DNA of 62,726 nucleotides from an uncultured Oscillospiraceae bacterium (GCA_902490585.1 CABUEI010000010.1:1-62726); one strand, 5' to 3'. Positions 16,417 to 26,215 are shown, counted from the first letter of the stretch. The notes: generated by a model from the letters alone, not told the origin. A program made the numbers and translations.

Positions 16417-17550
16417 TTATGAATATTTTCTATAAAGCAATTCTGTCAGCTTTATGATATCCGAGCGTGTGTTGAATACGGACGGCGCAAGCCGCACTGT
16501 ACCTGTTTCAAGCGTACCCTGTTTTTTATGTGCAAGGAAATTGCAATGCAGTCCGCCACGCAGATAAAATCCGTTCTGCGAGAGCATATCGGCAGTAACC
16601 GAACTGTTTTCATCACCTGCCGTAAACGATACTACGGGGAGTGATTTTGCGTTTTCACAGCGGTAAATTCTTATTCTCTCCATATCAGCGACACGTTTTA
16701 TAAACAAATCGCACAGTGACATTTCATGTGAATAAATCCTGCCGATACCTTTTGAATTGACAAATTCCACACCCCTGCCGAGTGCAATTGCTCCGGGGGT
16801 ATTTATTGTTCCGCTCTCAAAACTGTCCGGCAGAAAATCGGGCTGATCGATTTCACCGCTTGCACTGCCTGTTCCGCCCTCAATAAGCGTATTGAGAGGA
16901 TATTTTCCATCGGTTACAAGCACGCCCGTTCCCATAGGTCCGTAAAGCCCTTTATGTCCGGGTGCACATATAATATTAATTCCGTCCGTCAGACTAAGCG
17001 GAATTACACCTGCCGCCTGAGCGCAGTCGGCTATAAGACAGATATTGTGCTTACGGCACAGCTTTGCAATTTCGGCAAGCGGAGTTACTCTGCCGTTTAC
17101 GTTACAGCCGGCGGTTATCACTATAACGGCAGTGTCACGGCGTATAAGTCTTCCGATTGACATAAGCAGTTCGTTGTCGCTGTCACCGCTGTCTGCTATG
17201 CTGTAGTTTATCTTTTTCTGTTTATATAAAGCGTGGAGCGGTCGTATAACGGAATTATGCTCAAGGTCCGAGGTTATCACATGGCAGTGACCTTTTGCAT
17301 TACAAACTCCTTTGAGTGCAAAATTAATTGCGTGAGTGCAATTTAGGGTGAAAACCGTGTTTTCGGTTTCACCGCCGAAAAACTCCGCACATTTTTCTCT
17401 CGCATAGAATACCTGACGTGAAGTTTCAAGCGACAGCTTATGCCCTGCTCTGCCCGGATTTGCACCATAGTCGTAAAGTGCCTTTTCGGCAGAATGGAGC
17501 ACCGAAACGGGTTTTGGATACGTTGTGGCGGCATTGTCAAGATATATCAT
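16417..17550 (-). CDS. cysteine desulfurase-family aminotransferase (class V)
   Basis: The 377-residue PLP enzyme begins with the family hallmark MIYLDNAATTYPKP. It carries the PLP lysine in APGHKGLYGPMG (K200) and a C-terminal cysteine in RGGLHCN (C336), where desulfurases hold the persulfide. It could deliver sulfur or selenium from cysteine or selenocysteine. Its ATG overlaps the stop of the DUF3343 gene (ATGA), a link known from clostridial and selenium-trait loci in which the small protein is proposed to receive the sulfur or selenium. IscU and SelD are not nearby. Confidence 0.88.
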   Translation of the reverse strand: MIYLDNAATTYPKPVSVLHSAEKALYDYGANPGRAGHKLSLETSRQVFYAREKCAEFFGGETENTVFTLNCTHAINFALKGVCNAKGHCHVITSDLEHNSVIRPLHALYKQKKINYSIADSGDSDNELLMSIGRLIRRDTAVIVITAGCNVNGRVTPLAEIAKLCRKHNICLIADCAQAAGVIPLSLTDGINIICAPGHKGLYGPMGTGVLVTDGKYPLNTLIEGGTGSASGEIDQPDFLPDSFESGTINTPGAIALGRGVEFVNSKGIGRIYSHEMSLCDLFIKRVADMERIRIYRCENAKSLPVVSFTAGDENSSVTADMLSQNGFYLRGGLHCNFLAHKKQGTLETGTVRLAPSVFNTRSDIIKLTELLYRKYS

Positions 17551-17762
17551 CCCGCATCACCGCCGTTCCTTATTTCCACACAGTTCAGTCCGCCCAGTGC
17601 AAGCAGACGGCAGGTTTTATCCGGGTCATGTTCGGTGTAGATGCCGAAACGGCAACCTTTTGACGTGGTGATTTTTCCTGTTGTTGATGATATTTTATAG
17701 CCGCTGAGAATTTTTCTTGCTTTCTCGGCGGCTGTAGCCGAGCGTAAAACAATAAAATACAT
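17547..17762 (-). CDS. DUF3343 protein, putative sulfur/selenium carrier
   Basis: The 71-residue protein has the DUF3343 pattern: MYFIVLRSATAAEKARKIL at the start, a central cysteine in SKGCRFGIY and a second in GGLNC near the end. The fold is expected to be ferredoxin-like. It is translationally coupled to the downstream desulfurase, and the pair looks like a donor-acceptor module. No closer function can be read. Confidence 0.8.
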   Translation of the reverse strand: MYFIVLRSATAAEKARKILSGYKISSTTGKITTSKGCRFGIYTEHDPDKTCRLLALGGLNCVEIRNGGDAG

Positions 17763-17953
17763 AATCCGTCCCTCGTTTCTGTTTATTCACTGGTTCAATA
17801 TATGCCGCAAAGAACGGAAGAGTGAAGAAAGGGTTAAGCCCGGATTTCACAAACTGCCGAAAATACGTCACAAAAACATCCTTGTGCAAAATTATTTTTT
17901 GTTTTTTCGGCTTTATAAAGAAAAATACGACCGTTTTAACGGACTTATCATTC

Positions 17954-17982
17954 TTGACAATATCGGTTTTATGTTGTAAAAT
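17954..17982 (+). promoter_or_regulatory. promoter upstream of rnj
   Basis: TTGACA (17954-17959), 17 bases and TAAAAT (17977-17982) give a start near 17989, which leaves a leader of about 530 bases before rnj. Confidence 0.75.
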
Positions 17983-17988
17983 ATATGT

Positions 17989-18516
17989 TGAATGCGGTGG
18001 TTACCGCTTTCCGCTTTTTACACGGTGACAGCGTGACAGTTTTTCAGGGCATATCGGCAAGACTATAAGCGGAATGAATAACGGATTTATTTTAAGTAAA
18101 TTATAAAAACAAAAGAATATCGGAAAAGCGGCTTAAAGAAATTATATATTTTCCTTATACTTCAGCATTTAAATTTCGATAGCACGAATTCGTACTTATG
18201 GGGTGAACGGCAGGCAAGGTAATGATGACAACCGTCCGCCGTACTTAAACGACATATTGACAATGCCGCTTACAGTGGGAATGTCTGTATAATGTACAGG
18301 CTTAGCTTTGCTTTGACTTTCAAAGGGACAAGTATATCCTTTCGGCTTTTCGCCTTTATGAAAGTATATCACGGAAACTTCCTTCACTGTAAGAGCTGTG
18401 GGCGAGATTATATATCACCGCTTTTTCCGTCGGACACTGCCGGCAAGAAACTGACTGTTATACATAAATATAAAACAGATTATGCCTGTCGGCTTTTCGG
18501 AAGGATGGTATACTGA
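17989..18516 (+). other. long untranslated leader of rnj, content unknown
   Basis: No convincing gene is found in this 528-base stretch. It opens with a GCGGT/ACCGC hairpin (near 17994-18007) followed by a T-rich run, then a direct repeat GTGACAG-C-GTGACAG near 18025-18039, and later a CTGTA/TACAG hairpin near 18285-18299. I recognise no tmRNA, RNase P, SRP or standard riboswitch core. A 74-codon frame at 18292-18516 ends directly against the rnj ATG but lacks a ribosome binding site. Confidence 0.5.
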
Positions 18517-20613
18517 ATGGGAATTATTGACTCAAAGAACTTACTGACGGCTACTGAAAGCATAAAGCCAAAGGCTCCGAAGCCTTATTCAAAAAGAAAG
18601 AAGAACCCTTTTGCAAAGCAGTTCAAGCTTTCTGACAGAAATGCTCCGAAAGGCATTTCATCAAATGAGGGTGTACTCGGAAACCTGAGTGCAAAGCCTG
18701 CCAACAAAACGGTACTCACCAACAGCAGACAGCAGAACAAAAAGCCTGTCCTGACTGACAACAGAAGTGATAAGAAGCCCGTACTGACGGATAACAGAAA
18801 TGAAAAAAAGCCCGTACTGACAGATAACAGAAACGATAAGAAGCCTGTTCTTACAGATAACAGACCTCATTATAACAAGAATGATAACAAGCAGGAAACA
18901 AGAAAGCAGGAATATCCTTCTTTCTTTGCCGAAGATGACAAGAAAGACAGCAGAAAGACGCCCGTAAGAATCATGTCGCTCGGCGGCGTAAACGAGATAG
19001 GCAAGAACATATACGTTTACGAGTGCTGTAACGATATATTCATAATCGACTGCGGACTTGCATTCCCCGATGATGATATGCTCGGAGTTGACCTTGTTAT
19101 CCCCGATTTCACCTATCTTGAAAAGAACAAGGAAAAGATAAGAGGTATTGTACTCACTCACGGTCACGAGGACCATATCGGTGCACTGCCCTATTTCTTA
19201 AAGAAAATAAATGTACCAGTATACGGCACAAGACTGACGCTCGGACTTGTCGAGGGCAAGCTTCGTGAGCACGGCATACTCTCACAGTGCTCACTGAACG
19301 TTGTCGTACCCCGTCAGAATGTCAGAATGGGCTGTATGAGCGTTGAATTTATAAGAGTAAACCACTCTATCCCCGACGCCTGCGCAATGGCAGTGCATAC
19401 GCCTGCCGGTGTAATCGTGCATACGGGTGACTTCAAGGTTGACTATACACCTATCGAGGGCGGAATTATCGACCTTGCAAGATTCGGCGAACTCGGAAAC
19501 AAGGGTGTACTTGCCCTTCTGTCCGAAAGTACAAACGCAGAGCGTCCCGGCTACACGGCAACAGAGAGAAAGGTCGGAGAGAGCTTCAAGAGCCTATTTG
19601 CAGGCGCCGACGGCAAGAGAATAATCGTTGCCACATTCTCTTCAAACATTCACAGAATACAGCAGATCATAAATAATGCGGAAAGCTGGGGCAGAAAGGT
19701 TGCCGTTTCGGGCAGAAGTATGCTCAATGTACTGACTACCGCAATTGAACTCAATTATATCAAGGTGCCGCAGGGTATGCTTGTGGATATAGAAGATGTC
19801 AACAAATATCCGCCCGAAAAAATGGTAATTATCACAACGGGAAGCCAGGGCGAACCGCTTTCCGCCCTGTCGAGAATGTCATCGGGCGATCACAGACAAG
19901 TATCTATAACACCGAACGACCTTATCATCATTTCGGCAACTCCCATTCCCGGTAACGAGAAGTTTGTCGGAAAGCTTGTAAACGAGCTGATGAAGCAGGG
20001 TGCAGAGGTTGTATATGAAGCTATGTACGAGGTACACGTTTCGGGTCACGCCTGCCAGGACGAACTGAAAATGATGCTGGCGCTCACAAAGCCTAAATTC
20101 TTTATCCCGATACACGGCGAATACAAGCACATGAAAAAGCACGAGGGACTTGCCATAAAGATGGGCATTCCCGAAGAGAATATCTTCCTGCTGAATATCG
20201 GTCAGGTCGTTGAAACAGACAGTGTTGAGATGAAAGTGGTAGGTCAGGTACCTGCGGGCAGAGTACTTGTTGACGGTCTTGGTGTCGGCGATGTCGGCTC
20301 GGTTGTACTGCGTGACAGAAAACACCTGTCCGAAGACGGTCTTATCGTGGTTGTAACTACTATCAACCGTGAAACAGGCACAGTAGCGGCAGGACCGGAT
20401 ATAGTATCAAGAGGATTTGTATATGTAAGAGAGTCGGAAGAGCTTATGGACGAGGCTAAACAGCTTGTCAAGAAAACTCTTCAGACCTGTGCTGACAGAA
20501 ATATTCGTGAATGGGGCAATATCAAGTCTAACGTAAGAGATGAACTGGGCAACTTCATATTCCAGAAAACAAAGAGAAGTCCCATGATACTGCCTATCAT
20601 AATGGAAGTATAA
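18517..20613 (+). CDS. rnj: ribonuclease J with a long repeat-containing N-terminal extension
   Basis: RNase J is a 5'-3' exo- and endonuclease of the metallo-beta-lactamase/beta-CASP class. The core starts near residue 148 (VRIMSLGGVNEIGKN). It has the metal motif LTHGHEDHIGA (H215, H217, D219, H220), HTGDFK, the beta-CASP GRSML region and the C-terminal IHGEYKH. The 698 residues exceed the usual 555 because of a basic, disordered extension with four 11-residue repeats of KKPVLTDNRxx. GGAAGGA lies 11 bases before the ATG. It heads the block rnj-gdpP-rplI-dnaB-tilS. Confidence 0.95.
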   Translation: MGIIDSKNLLTATESIKPKAPKPYSKRKKNPFAKQFKLSDRNAPKGISSNEGVLGNLSAKPANKTVLTNSRQQNKKPVLTDNRSDKKPVLTDNRNEKKPVLTDNRNDKKPVLTDNRPHYNKNDNKQETRKQEYPSFFAEDDKKDSRKTPVRIMSLGGVNEIGKNIYVYECCNDIFIIDCGLAFPDDDMLGVDLVIPDFTYLEKNKEKIRGIVLTHGHEDHIGALPYFLKKINVPVYGTRLTLGLVEGKLREHGILSQCSLNVVVPRQNVRMGCMSVEFIRVNHSIPDACAMAVHTPAGVIVHTGDFKVDYTPIEGGIIDLARFGELGNKGVLALLSESTNAERPGYTATERKVGESFKSLFAGADGKRIIVATFSSNIHRIQQIINNAESWGRKVAVSGRSMLNVLTTAIELNYIKVPQGMLVDIEDVNKYPPEKMVIITTGSQGEPLSALSRMSSGDHRQVSITPNDLIIISATPIPGNEKFVGKLVNELMKQGAEVVYEAMYEVHVSGHACQDELKMMLALTKPKFFIPIHGEYKHMKKHEGLAIKMGIPEENIFLLNIGQVVETDSVEMKVVGQVPAGRVLVDGLGVGDVGSVVLRDRKHLSEDGLIVVVTTINRETGTVAAGPDIVSRGFVYVRESEELMDEAKQLVKKTLQTCADRNIREWGNIKSNVRDELGNFIFQKTKRSPMILPIIMEV
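18739..18870 (+). repeat. four tandem 33-bp repeats inside rnj
   Basis: In-frame units at 18739, 18772, 18805 and 18838 encode KKPVLTDNR plus two variable residues. A degenerate earlier unit (KTVLTNSRQQN) precedes them. The bases vary at third positions, so the array is not brand new. Confidence 0.9.
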
Positions 20614-20642
20614 AACCATAAGAGATAAAGGAGGCGCAAAAG

Positions 20643-22655
20643 GTGAAGAATTTTTATCGTGACGGCGGACTTGTAATATCGGTTTCCGCACTGGTTATCG
20701 CACTAGTGATAATGCAGGGATATATCTACACAAAAGATATAAACATATTCTGGCTGTCTGCGCCTTTTGTTGTTCTTATCGGCGGTTTTGCCATAGGAAA
20801 GCTGATACAGGTTACAAGAAAAACGTTCCAGTACTACGCAAGAATTGACGATGAGCTGGAATCGAAAATGCACATGTCGGTGCACAATTTCCCGATGTCT
20901 GCCGTTATAATAGACAGTGCAGGAAGAATTGTGTGGACAAACGGCAAATTTACGGAAGAATTTCCCGATTGCAGTGAATACGGCATGGAACTTTCCAACA
21001 TAACCGATATTCCGCCTGCCGATTTCTTCACCGATGACGGAATAACCGTCAGATACAAGGACAAGGTATATAAGGTTTTTGCAAGAATACCCGATGAGAA
21101 CGAAGCAAAGGAACTGACGCTGTTATTCTTCAAGAACATAACCGACATAACCGCTCTTGAAACAGAGAAAAAGCTGTCACAGCCCGTTGTTATACTGTTT
21201 ATGGTAGACGGCTACGAGGAGCTTATAAGCGGTTGCCTTGAAAGTGAAAAGGCGCACGTTTCGGTACAGATAGACAAGCTTCTTGAGGACTTTGCGGGAC
21301 AGACGACAGGCGTACTCAGAAAGAATGCGTCCGACAGATTTATAGCCGTAATAGAAGAAAGACACCTGCAGGAAATCCTGCGTAACAAGGTTGAAATCCT
21401 CGATAAAGCAAGAGAAATTTTCGTAAATGACCGCCTTAACGTTACAATGTCGATAGGTATCGGCAGAACAGGTAAAACGCTCAAAGAAAGCGAACAGTTC
21501 GCTCGTCAGGCGCTTGAAATGGCACTTGGACGAGGCGGCGATCAGGCGGCTGTAAAGACGGACAACGGCTTTGAATTTTACGGCGGTGTTTCAAAGGGCG
21601 TTGAACGTCACACAAAGGTAAAGACACGAATTATCGCAAACTCATTGCTCGAGCTTGTTGACAATGCGGACAAGATATTCATAATGGGTCACAAGTACAG
21701 CGACCTTGACAGCGTAGGCTCATCTGTAGGTCTTACCTGTGCTATAAGAAATCTCGGCAAGAGCGCTTGGGCGGTATGTGACTACAACACTTCTCTCGCA
21801 AAAGTACTGATTGACAGATTTCCTCATGTTGACGGTGAAGAACCGCTGTTCAGAGAACCTGCTGACGCTATGGAAGAACTGACCGATAATTCACTGCTGA
21901 TTATCTGCGACACGCATAATCCTTTGATAATCGAGAGCAAGGAGCTTTACGAAAAGGCAAAGAAAGTAGTTGTCATCGACCACCACAGGAAGATGGTAAA
22001 CTACATAGATAATGCAGTCATATTCCACCACGAACCGTATGCCTCTTCTGCCTCGGAAATGGTAACTGAGCTTATCCAGTATTTCGGCGAAGCAGGAAAA
22101 CTGAGAGCCGTACAGGCAGAATGTCTGCTTGCAGGCATCATGCTTGATACAAAGAATTTCGTTATGAAAACGGGTGTCAGAACCTTTGAAGCGGCGGCTG
22201 TACTGCGTAAAATGGGTGCAGACACAATAACGGTTAAGAAAATGTTCTCAAGCTCGATCGACAGTTATAAGAGAAAGACCCAGATAGTAGCCGAAGCAGG
22301 AATTTACCGCAAGTGTGCGATTGCGCCGTGTGATTTCTATGCTGACGATCTTAGAATTGTCGCTCCGCAGGCGGCAGACGAACTGCTGACTATCAAGAAT
22401 GTTGACGCATCGTTCGTACTGTACAAGACAATGGGCAACGAGATTTCGATAAGTGCAAGAAGCATGGGCAATCTGAATGTTCAGCTTATAATGGAAGCAC
22501 TTGGCGGCGGTGGTCATCAGACTATGGCAGGTGCACAGCTTAAAGATGTAACAGTGAACGAAGCTCTTGAAACGCTTAAAAAGTCGATCGACGACTATTA
22601 TTTAAGTCTTATAAAAGTAAATTCAAACGATAACAAGACTGCACAGCGCAGTTAA
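20643..22655 (+). CDS. gdpP: GdpP-type c-di-AMP phosphodiesterase (DHH/DHHA1 with PAS and degenerate GGDEF)
   Basis: The 670-residue membrane protein has two N-terminal membrane helices (about residues 10-55), a PAS domain (about 80-160), a degenerate GGDEF domain (about 180-300; the signature site reads KNASDRF) and a DHH-DHHA1 module with VIDHHRKM (DHH at 445-447) and GGGGHQTMAG near the end. It hydrolyses cyclic di-AMP and so links cell-wall and potassium balance. It starts at GTG with AGGAGG upstream. It sits between rnj and rplI, a conserved Firmicute order. Confidence 0.95.
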   Translation: MKNFYRDGGLVISVSALVIALVIMQGYIYTKDINIFWLSAPFVVLIGGFAIGKLIQVTRKTFQYYARIDDELESKMHMSVHNFPMSAVIIDSAGRIVWTNGKFTEEFPDCSEYGMELSNITDIPPADFFTDDGITVRYKDKVYKVFARIPDENEAKELTLLFFKNITDITALETEKKLSQPVVILFMVDGYEELISGCLESEKAHVSVQIDKLLEDFAGQTTGVLRKNASDRFIAVIEERHLQEILRNKVEILDKAREIFVNDRLNVTMSIGIGRTGKTLKESEQFARQALEMALGRGGDQAAVKTDNGFEFYGGVSKGVERHTKVKTRIIANSLLELVDNADKIFIMGHKYSDLDSVGSSVGLTCAIRNLGKSAWAVCDYNTSLAKVLIDRFPHVDGEEPLFREPADAMEELTDNSLLIICDTHNPLIIESKELYEKAKKVVVIDHHRKMVNYIDNAVIFHHEPYASSASEMVTELIQYFGEAGKLRAVQAECLLAGIMLDTKNFVMKTGVRTFEAAAVLRKMGADTITVKKMFSSSIDSYKRKTQIVAEAGIYRKCAIAPCDFYADDLRIVAPQAADELLTIKNVDASFVLYKTMGNEISISARSMGNLNVQLIMEALGGGGHQTMAGAQLKDVTVNEALETLKKSIDDYYLSLIKVNSNDNKTAQRS

Positions 22656-22673
22656 AAGAAAGGACGATATAAA

Positions 22674-23120
22674 ATGAAGGTAATTTTCACACAGGACGTA
22701 GCAGGCTCAGGCAAGAAGGGCGAAGTCAAGGAAGTAAAGGACGCTTATGCAAGAAACTGCCTTATCAAGAAGGGTCTTGCGGTTGAGGCTACAAACGAGA
22801 ACCTTAACCACCTCGAAGGTCAGAAAGCGTCTGCACAGCACAAGCTTGATGTTGAAGCGGCTAACGCAAAGAAGATAAAGGAAACGATTGACGGCAAGGT
22901 GCTTACATTCAAGGCAAAAGCAGGTCAGGGCGGAAAGCTGTTCGGTTCTGTTACAGGCAAGGATATCAGCGCACTTATAAAGAGTGAATTCGGCTTTGAC
23001 GTTGACAAGAGAAAGATTGTTACAAAGAGCGATATCAAGTCATTCGGTACATTCACTGCAGAGGCAAGGCTGTTTACAGGCATCGTTGCACAGTTCAGTG
23101 TAAAGGTTGAGGAAGAATAA
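22674..23120 (+). CDS. rplI: 50S ribosomal protein L9
   Basis: The 148-residue protein begins with MKVIFTQDVAGSGKKGEVKEVKDAYARN, read in two parts, the hallmark N-domain of L9. A long central helix and the C-terminal rRNA-binding domain follow. GAAAGGA precedes the ATG. Its TAA overlaps the ATG of dnaB. Confidence 0.97.
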   Translation: MKVIFTQDVAGSGKKGEVKEVKDAYARNCLIKKGLAVEATNENLNHLEGQKASAQHKLDVEAANAKKIKETIDGKVLTFKAKAGQGGKLFGSVTGKDISALIKSEFGFDVDKRKIVTKSDIKSFGTFTAEARLFTGIVAQFSVKVEEE

Positions 23121-24472
23121 TGGCTGAGATGGAGCTTGCGGGGGTAAATCTCCCGTACAGCCTTGACGCAGAGCAATCTGTACTGGGTGCAATACTGCTT
23201 GACGGCAACGCCAATATGCCCAAGGCATCTGCTAAACTGCACCCGGAACATTTCTATGTTAAAATGCACACCGACATATACACCGTAATGATGCAGATGT
23301 TTGCGGCAAGCGATAACATAGATGTTGTTACAGTGCTTGAAAACTGCATGAAAAACGGTGTTTTCGAGTCACAGGAAGAGGGACGTACCTATCTTGTAAA
23401 GCTCATGGAAACCGTTCCGAGCATTTCAAGTATTGACAGATATATCGAGATAGTCGAGGACAAATACACAAGGCGGCTTCTTATAAGCATCGCCGGGGAT
23501 ATTCTCGAAAACGCAAACGAGGGTCAGGCTGAAACATCTGCCCTGCTCGAGCTTGCCGAAAAAAGAATATACGATATAAGAAATGAAAATCAGGTAAAAG
23601 GTCTTACAAGGCTGAACGGTATCGTTGTAGGAATACTGAACGAACTGTCCGAGCTTTGTGCAAACCCCGACAAACAGGGTATACAGGGTCTTAAATCGGG
23701 TTTTCCTTCGCTTGATAAATACATACACGGACTCAACAAATCGGATCTGTTGATAGTTGCGGCTCGTCCCGGTATGGGTAAAACTTCGTTTGCCATGAAC
23801 ATGGCAACAAACGTTGCAAAATACCACCCCGACAAGTCGATCTGTGTATTCAACCTCGAAATGTCAAAGGAACAGCTCGTTAAGCGTATGCTGTCCTCCG
23901 AGGGAAGAATTTCAAGCGAACTCATGTCCACCGGTCGTTTTGACCCTGCACAGTGGAGAAATCTTGCCGATGCCGCATTCGTACTGTCTAATATGAATAT
24001 CTACATAGACGACAGTTCAGCGATAACGGTCAATGAAATGAAGGCAAAGCTACGCCGTGTAGAAAACCTCGGACTTATAGTAATAGACTATCTTCAGCTT
24101 ATTTCATCGGGCAGAAGAGATCTTAACCGTGTAAACGAGATTTCGGAAATGACACGAAACCTTAAAATCATGGCAAAGGAGCTCAATGTTCCGATAATCG
24201 TACTGTCACAGCTTGCTCGTTCAGCCGAAAAGAAGGACGATAAGCGACCCATGCTGTCAGACCTGCGTGACTCCGGTTCTATCGAGCAGGATGCAGATAT
24301 AGTTCTGTTCCTGTACCGTGACAGCTACTACAACAAAGAGGCTGAGGATCAGAGAGCCTGCAAGTGTATCGTTGCAAAGAACCGTCACGGCGAAACAAAC
24401 GACGTAAACATGATTTGGGACGGTCAGTACACAAGATTTACAGATGTGGAGTATGTCCATGCCGAGCAGTAA
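23120..24472 (+). CDS. dnaB: replicative DNA helicase DnaB
   Basis: The 450-residue protein has the N-terminal primase-interaction domain (LPYSLDAEQSVLGAILLD near residue 11), Walker A in RPGMGKTSFAMN near 216, the Walker B region LIVIDYLQLI near 315 and the DLRDSGSIEQDAD arginine-finger region. It unwinds DNA ahead of the replisome (called DnaC in Bacillus). The start overlaps the rplI stop (TAATG), so translation is coupled. Confidence 0.97.
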   Translation: MAEMELAGVNLPYSLDAEQSVLGAILLDGNANMPKASAKLHPEHFYVKMHTDIYTVMMQMFAASDNIDVVTVLENCMKNGVFESQEEGRTYLVKLMETVPSISSIDRYIEIVEDKYTRRLLISIAGDILENANEGQAETSALLELAEKRIYDIRNENQVKGLTRLNGIVVGILNELSELCANPDKQGIQGLKSGFPSLDKYIHGLNKSDLLIVAARPGMGKTSFAMNMATNVAKYHPDKSICVFNLEMSKEQLVKRMLSSEGRISSELMSTGRFDPAQWRNLADAAFVLSNMNIYIDDSSAITVNEMKAKLRRVENLGLIVIDYLQLISSGRRDLNRVNEISEMTRNLKIMAKELNVPIIVLSQLARSAEKKDDKRPMLSDLRDSGSIEQDADIVLFLYRDSYYNKEAEDQRACKCIVAKNRHGETNDVNMIWDGQYTRFTDVEYVHAEQ

Positions 24473-25433
24473 TTTGAAAAATTCCGTTAAAGATACAATA
24501 GAACGGTATTCGATGATAAATAAGGGCGATACTGTAATTGCGGCGGTAAGCGGCGGCGCAGACAGCGTCGCTTTGCTGTATGTATTGTATTCGCTGAGAA
24601 ACGAACTCGGATTTTCCCTTGCCGCCTGCCATGTCAATCACAATCTGCGTGGTGAGGAAAGTGACAGCGATGAGCGGTTCGTCCGCAGAATGTGCAGGTT
24701 TCTTGACATTCCGCTGTATGTGGCAAGCATAAAGGTGAACGACCTCAGGCAGAAGCACGACAGCCTTGAAGAATGTGCAAGACGGCTGAGATATGAATTT
24801 TTTGAAAGCATAAGCCATGGCAAGCTTATAGCCACCGCCCACACCGCATCCGACAACTGCGAAACCATGCTTATCAACATTACCCGTGGCACTGCCCTGT
24901 CGGGCGTATGCGGAATACCTGCAAAGCGTGACAACATAATCCGTCCGCTGTTATACAATACCCGTGAGGACATTGAGCTTTATTGCACGGAAAACTCGCT
25001 TGATTACGTCACCGACAGTACCAATCTGTCGGACGACTATACCAGAAACAAGATAAGGCACAAAGTAGTGCCGCTTCTCAGAGAGATCAATCCTGCGCTT
25101 TTCAGTGCGATAAGCAGACTGTCGCAGTCGGTGTCCGACGATGACAGATATCTTGACAAAATCGCAACTGAGCTTATGGAAAAGGCGCATACGGCAGATG
25201 ACAAATATGATGTCAATAAACTGTACACAGCTGACGAATGTATACTGCGGCGAATTGTTACTATGATTTTCAAAGATAACGATATACCGCTGAATATGAA
25301 AGCGGTTGAAAGCTGTGTCGGAATTATAAGAGCAAGACAGGGAAAGATAAACCCGTGTCAGTTCAAATTCGTGATGATAAGAAAGAAAAAGCTGTTTGTT
25401 CTGACAGACCGTGAGAAATTCAGACGAAATTAG
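24459..25433 (+). CDS. tilS: tRNA(Ile)-lysidine synthase
   Basis: TilS modifies C34 of the CAU tRNA-Ile with lysine so that it reads AUA. The PP-loop AAVSGGADSVALLY is near residue 28; CHVNHNLRGEESDSDE, the YEFF motif and the TAHTASDNCETMLI segment follow. At about 324 residues it is short and seems to lack the C-terminal domain of the longer bacterial forms. I prefer the ATG at 24459, 7 bases after TGGAG; two earlier in-frame ATGs lie too close to it. It overlaps the end of dnaB. Confidence 0.93.
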   Translation: MPSSNLKNSVKDTIERYSMINKGDTVIAAVSGGADSVALLYVLYSLRNELGFSLAACHVNHNLRGEESDSDERFVRRMCRFLDIPLYVASIKVNDLRQKHDSLEECARRLRYEFFESISHGKLIATAHTASDNCETMLINITRGTALSGVCGIPAKRDNIIRPLLYNTREDIELYCTENSLDYVTDSTNLSDDYTRNKIRHKVVPLLREINPALFSAISRLSQSVSDDDRYLDKIATELMEKAHTADDKYDVNKLYTADECILRRIVTMIFKDNDIPLNMKAVESCVGIIRARQGKINPCQFKFVMIRKKKLFVLTDREKFRRN

Positions 25434-25588
25434 TGTGATAAACAGCTTAAAAATGATTATCGCCGTTGCTTTTTGAGCGTAAGCGTGATATAATTGCAGT
25501 ATTGCGGATTTGTTGCAAACGCTTAACATTTATTTAACATAAGCGATGTATCATTTTAAATAAAGAAAAAGACGGAGAAATTATAATC

Positions 25589-26128
25589 GTGAAAAACGTA
25601 CATGATGATATTGAAAGAGTTCTTTTCACAAGCGAAGAACTTGTAAAAAGAGCAGAAGAAATAGGAAAACAGATTACAGAGGACTATAAGGGCGAAGAAG
25701 TAACAATAATAGGTATACTCAAAGGCTCGTTCATGTTCTTATCTGATGTTATGAAGAATATCGACCTTTACACAAGGCTTGATTTTGTAACGGTACAGTC
25801 CTACGGAAACGGTACAACCTCCGGTGAGCTTAAACTCACAAAGGATATTACCGCAGACATAAAGGGCAAACACGTTATACTCGTTGAGGACATTCTCGAC
25901 AGCGGAAAGACGCTGAAATTCGTAAAGGATCTGTTCCTCGAAAGAGAGCCTGCTTCAATCAAGGTATGTACTCTTCTTAACAAGAAAGTAAGAAAATCTG
26001 AAGTTATAAAGGCTGACTATATCGGCTTTGACGTTGACGATGTATTTGTAGTGGGCTACGGACTGGATTACGCTCAGCTCTACAGGAATCTTCCTTACAT
26101 AGGTGAGCTTAAAGTTGACGCACGCTGA
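25589..26128 (+). CDS. hpt: hypoxanthine phosphoribosyltransferase
   Basis: The 179-residue protein salvages hypoxanthine or guanine with PRPP. It has the PRPP-binding loop VEDILDSGKTL near residue 97, the flexible-loop region DFVTVQSYGNGTTSG and the C-terminal FVVGYGLDYAQLYRNLPYIG. It starts at GTG 12 bases after GGAG. The tilS-hpt-ftsH order is conserved across Firmicutes. Confidence 0.96.
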   Translation: MKNVHDDIERVLFTSEELVKRAEEIGKQITEDYKGEEVTIIGILKGSFMFLSDVMKNIDLYTRLDFVTVQSYGNGTTSGELKLTKDITADIKGKHVILVEDILDSGKTLKFVKDLFLEREPASIKVCTLLNKKVRKSEVIKADYIGFDVDDVFVVGYGLDYAQLYRNLPYIGELKVDAR

Positions 26129-26215
26129 TTACCGGCAACTAAAAAGCCGTAATAATATAACCGTACAGACGGTCGGGTGCCACAAAGCAAATACGGCCGA
26201 CAGAAAGGGAAACTG

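Noticed and set aside
18292..18516. 74-codon frame ending against the rnj ATG
   Set aside because: No ribosome binding site and no recognisable protein features; it is kept only as part of the leader description.
17989..18516. Housekeeping RNA (tmRNA, RNase P, SRP) in the rnj leader
   Set aside because: None of the conserved core sequences that I know are present.
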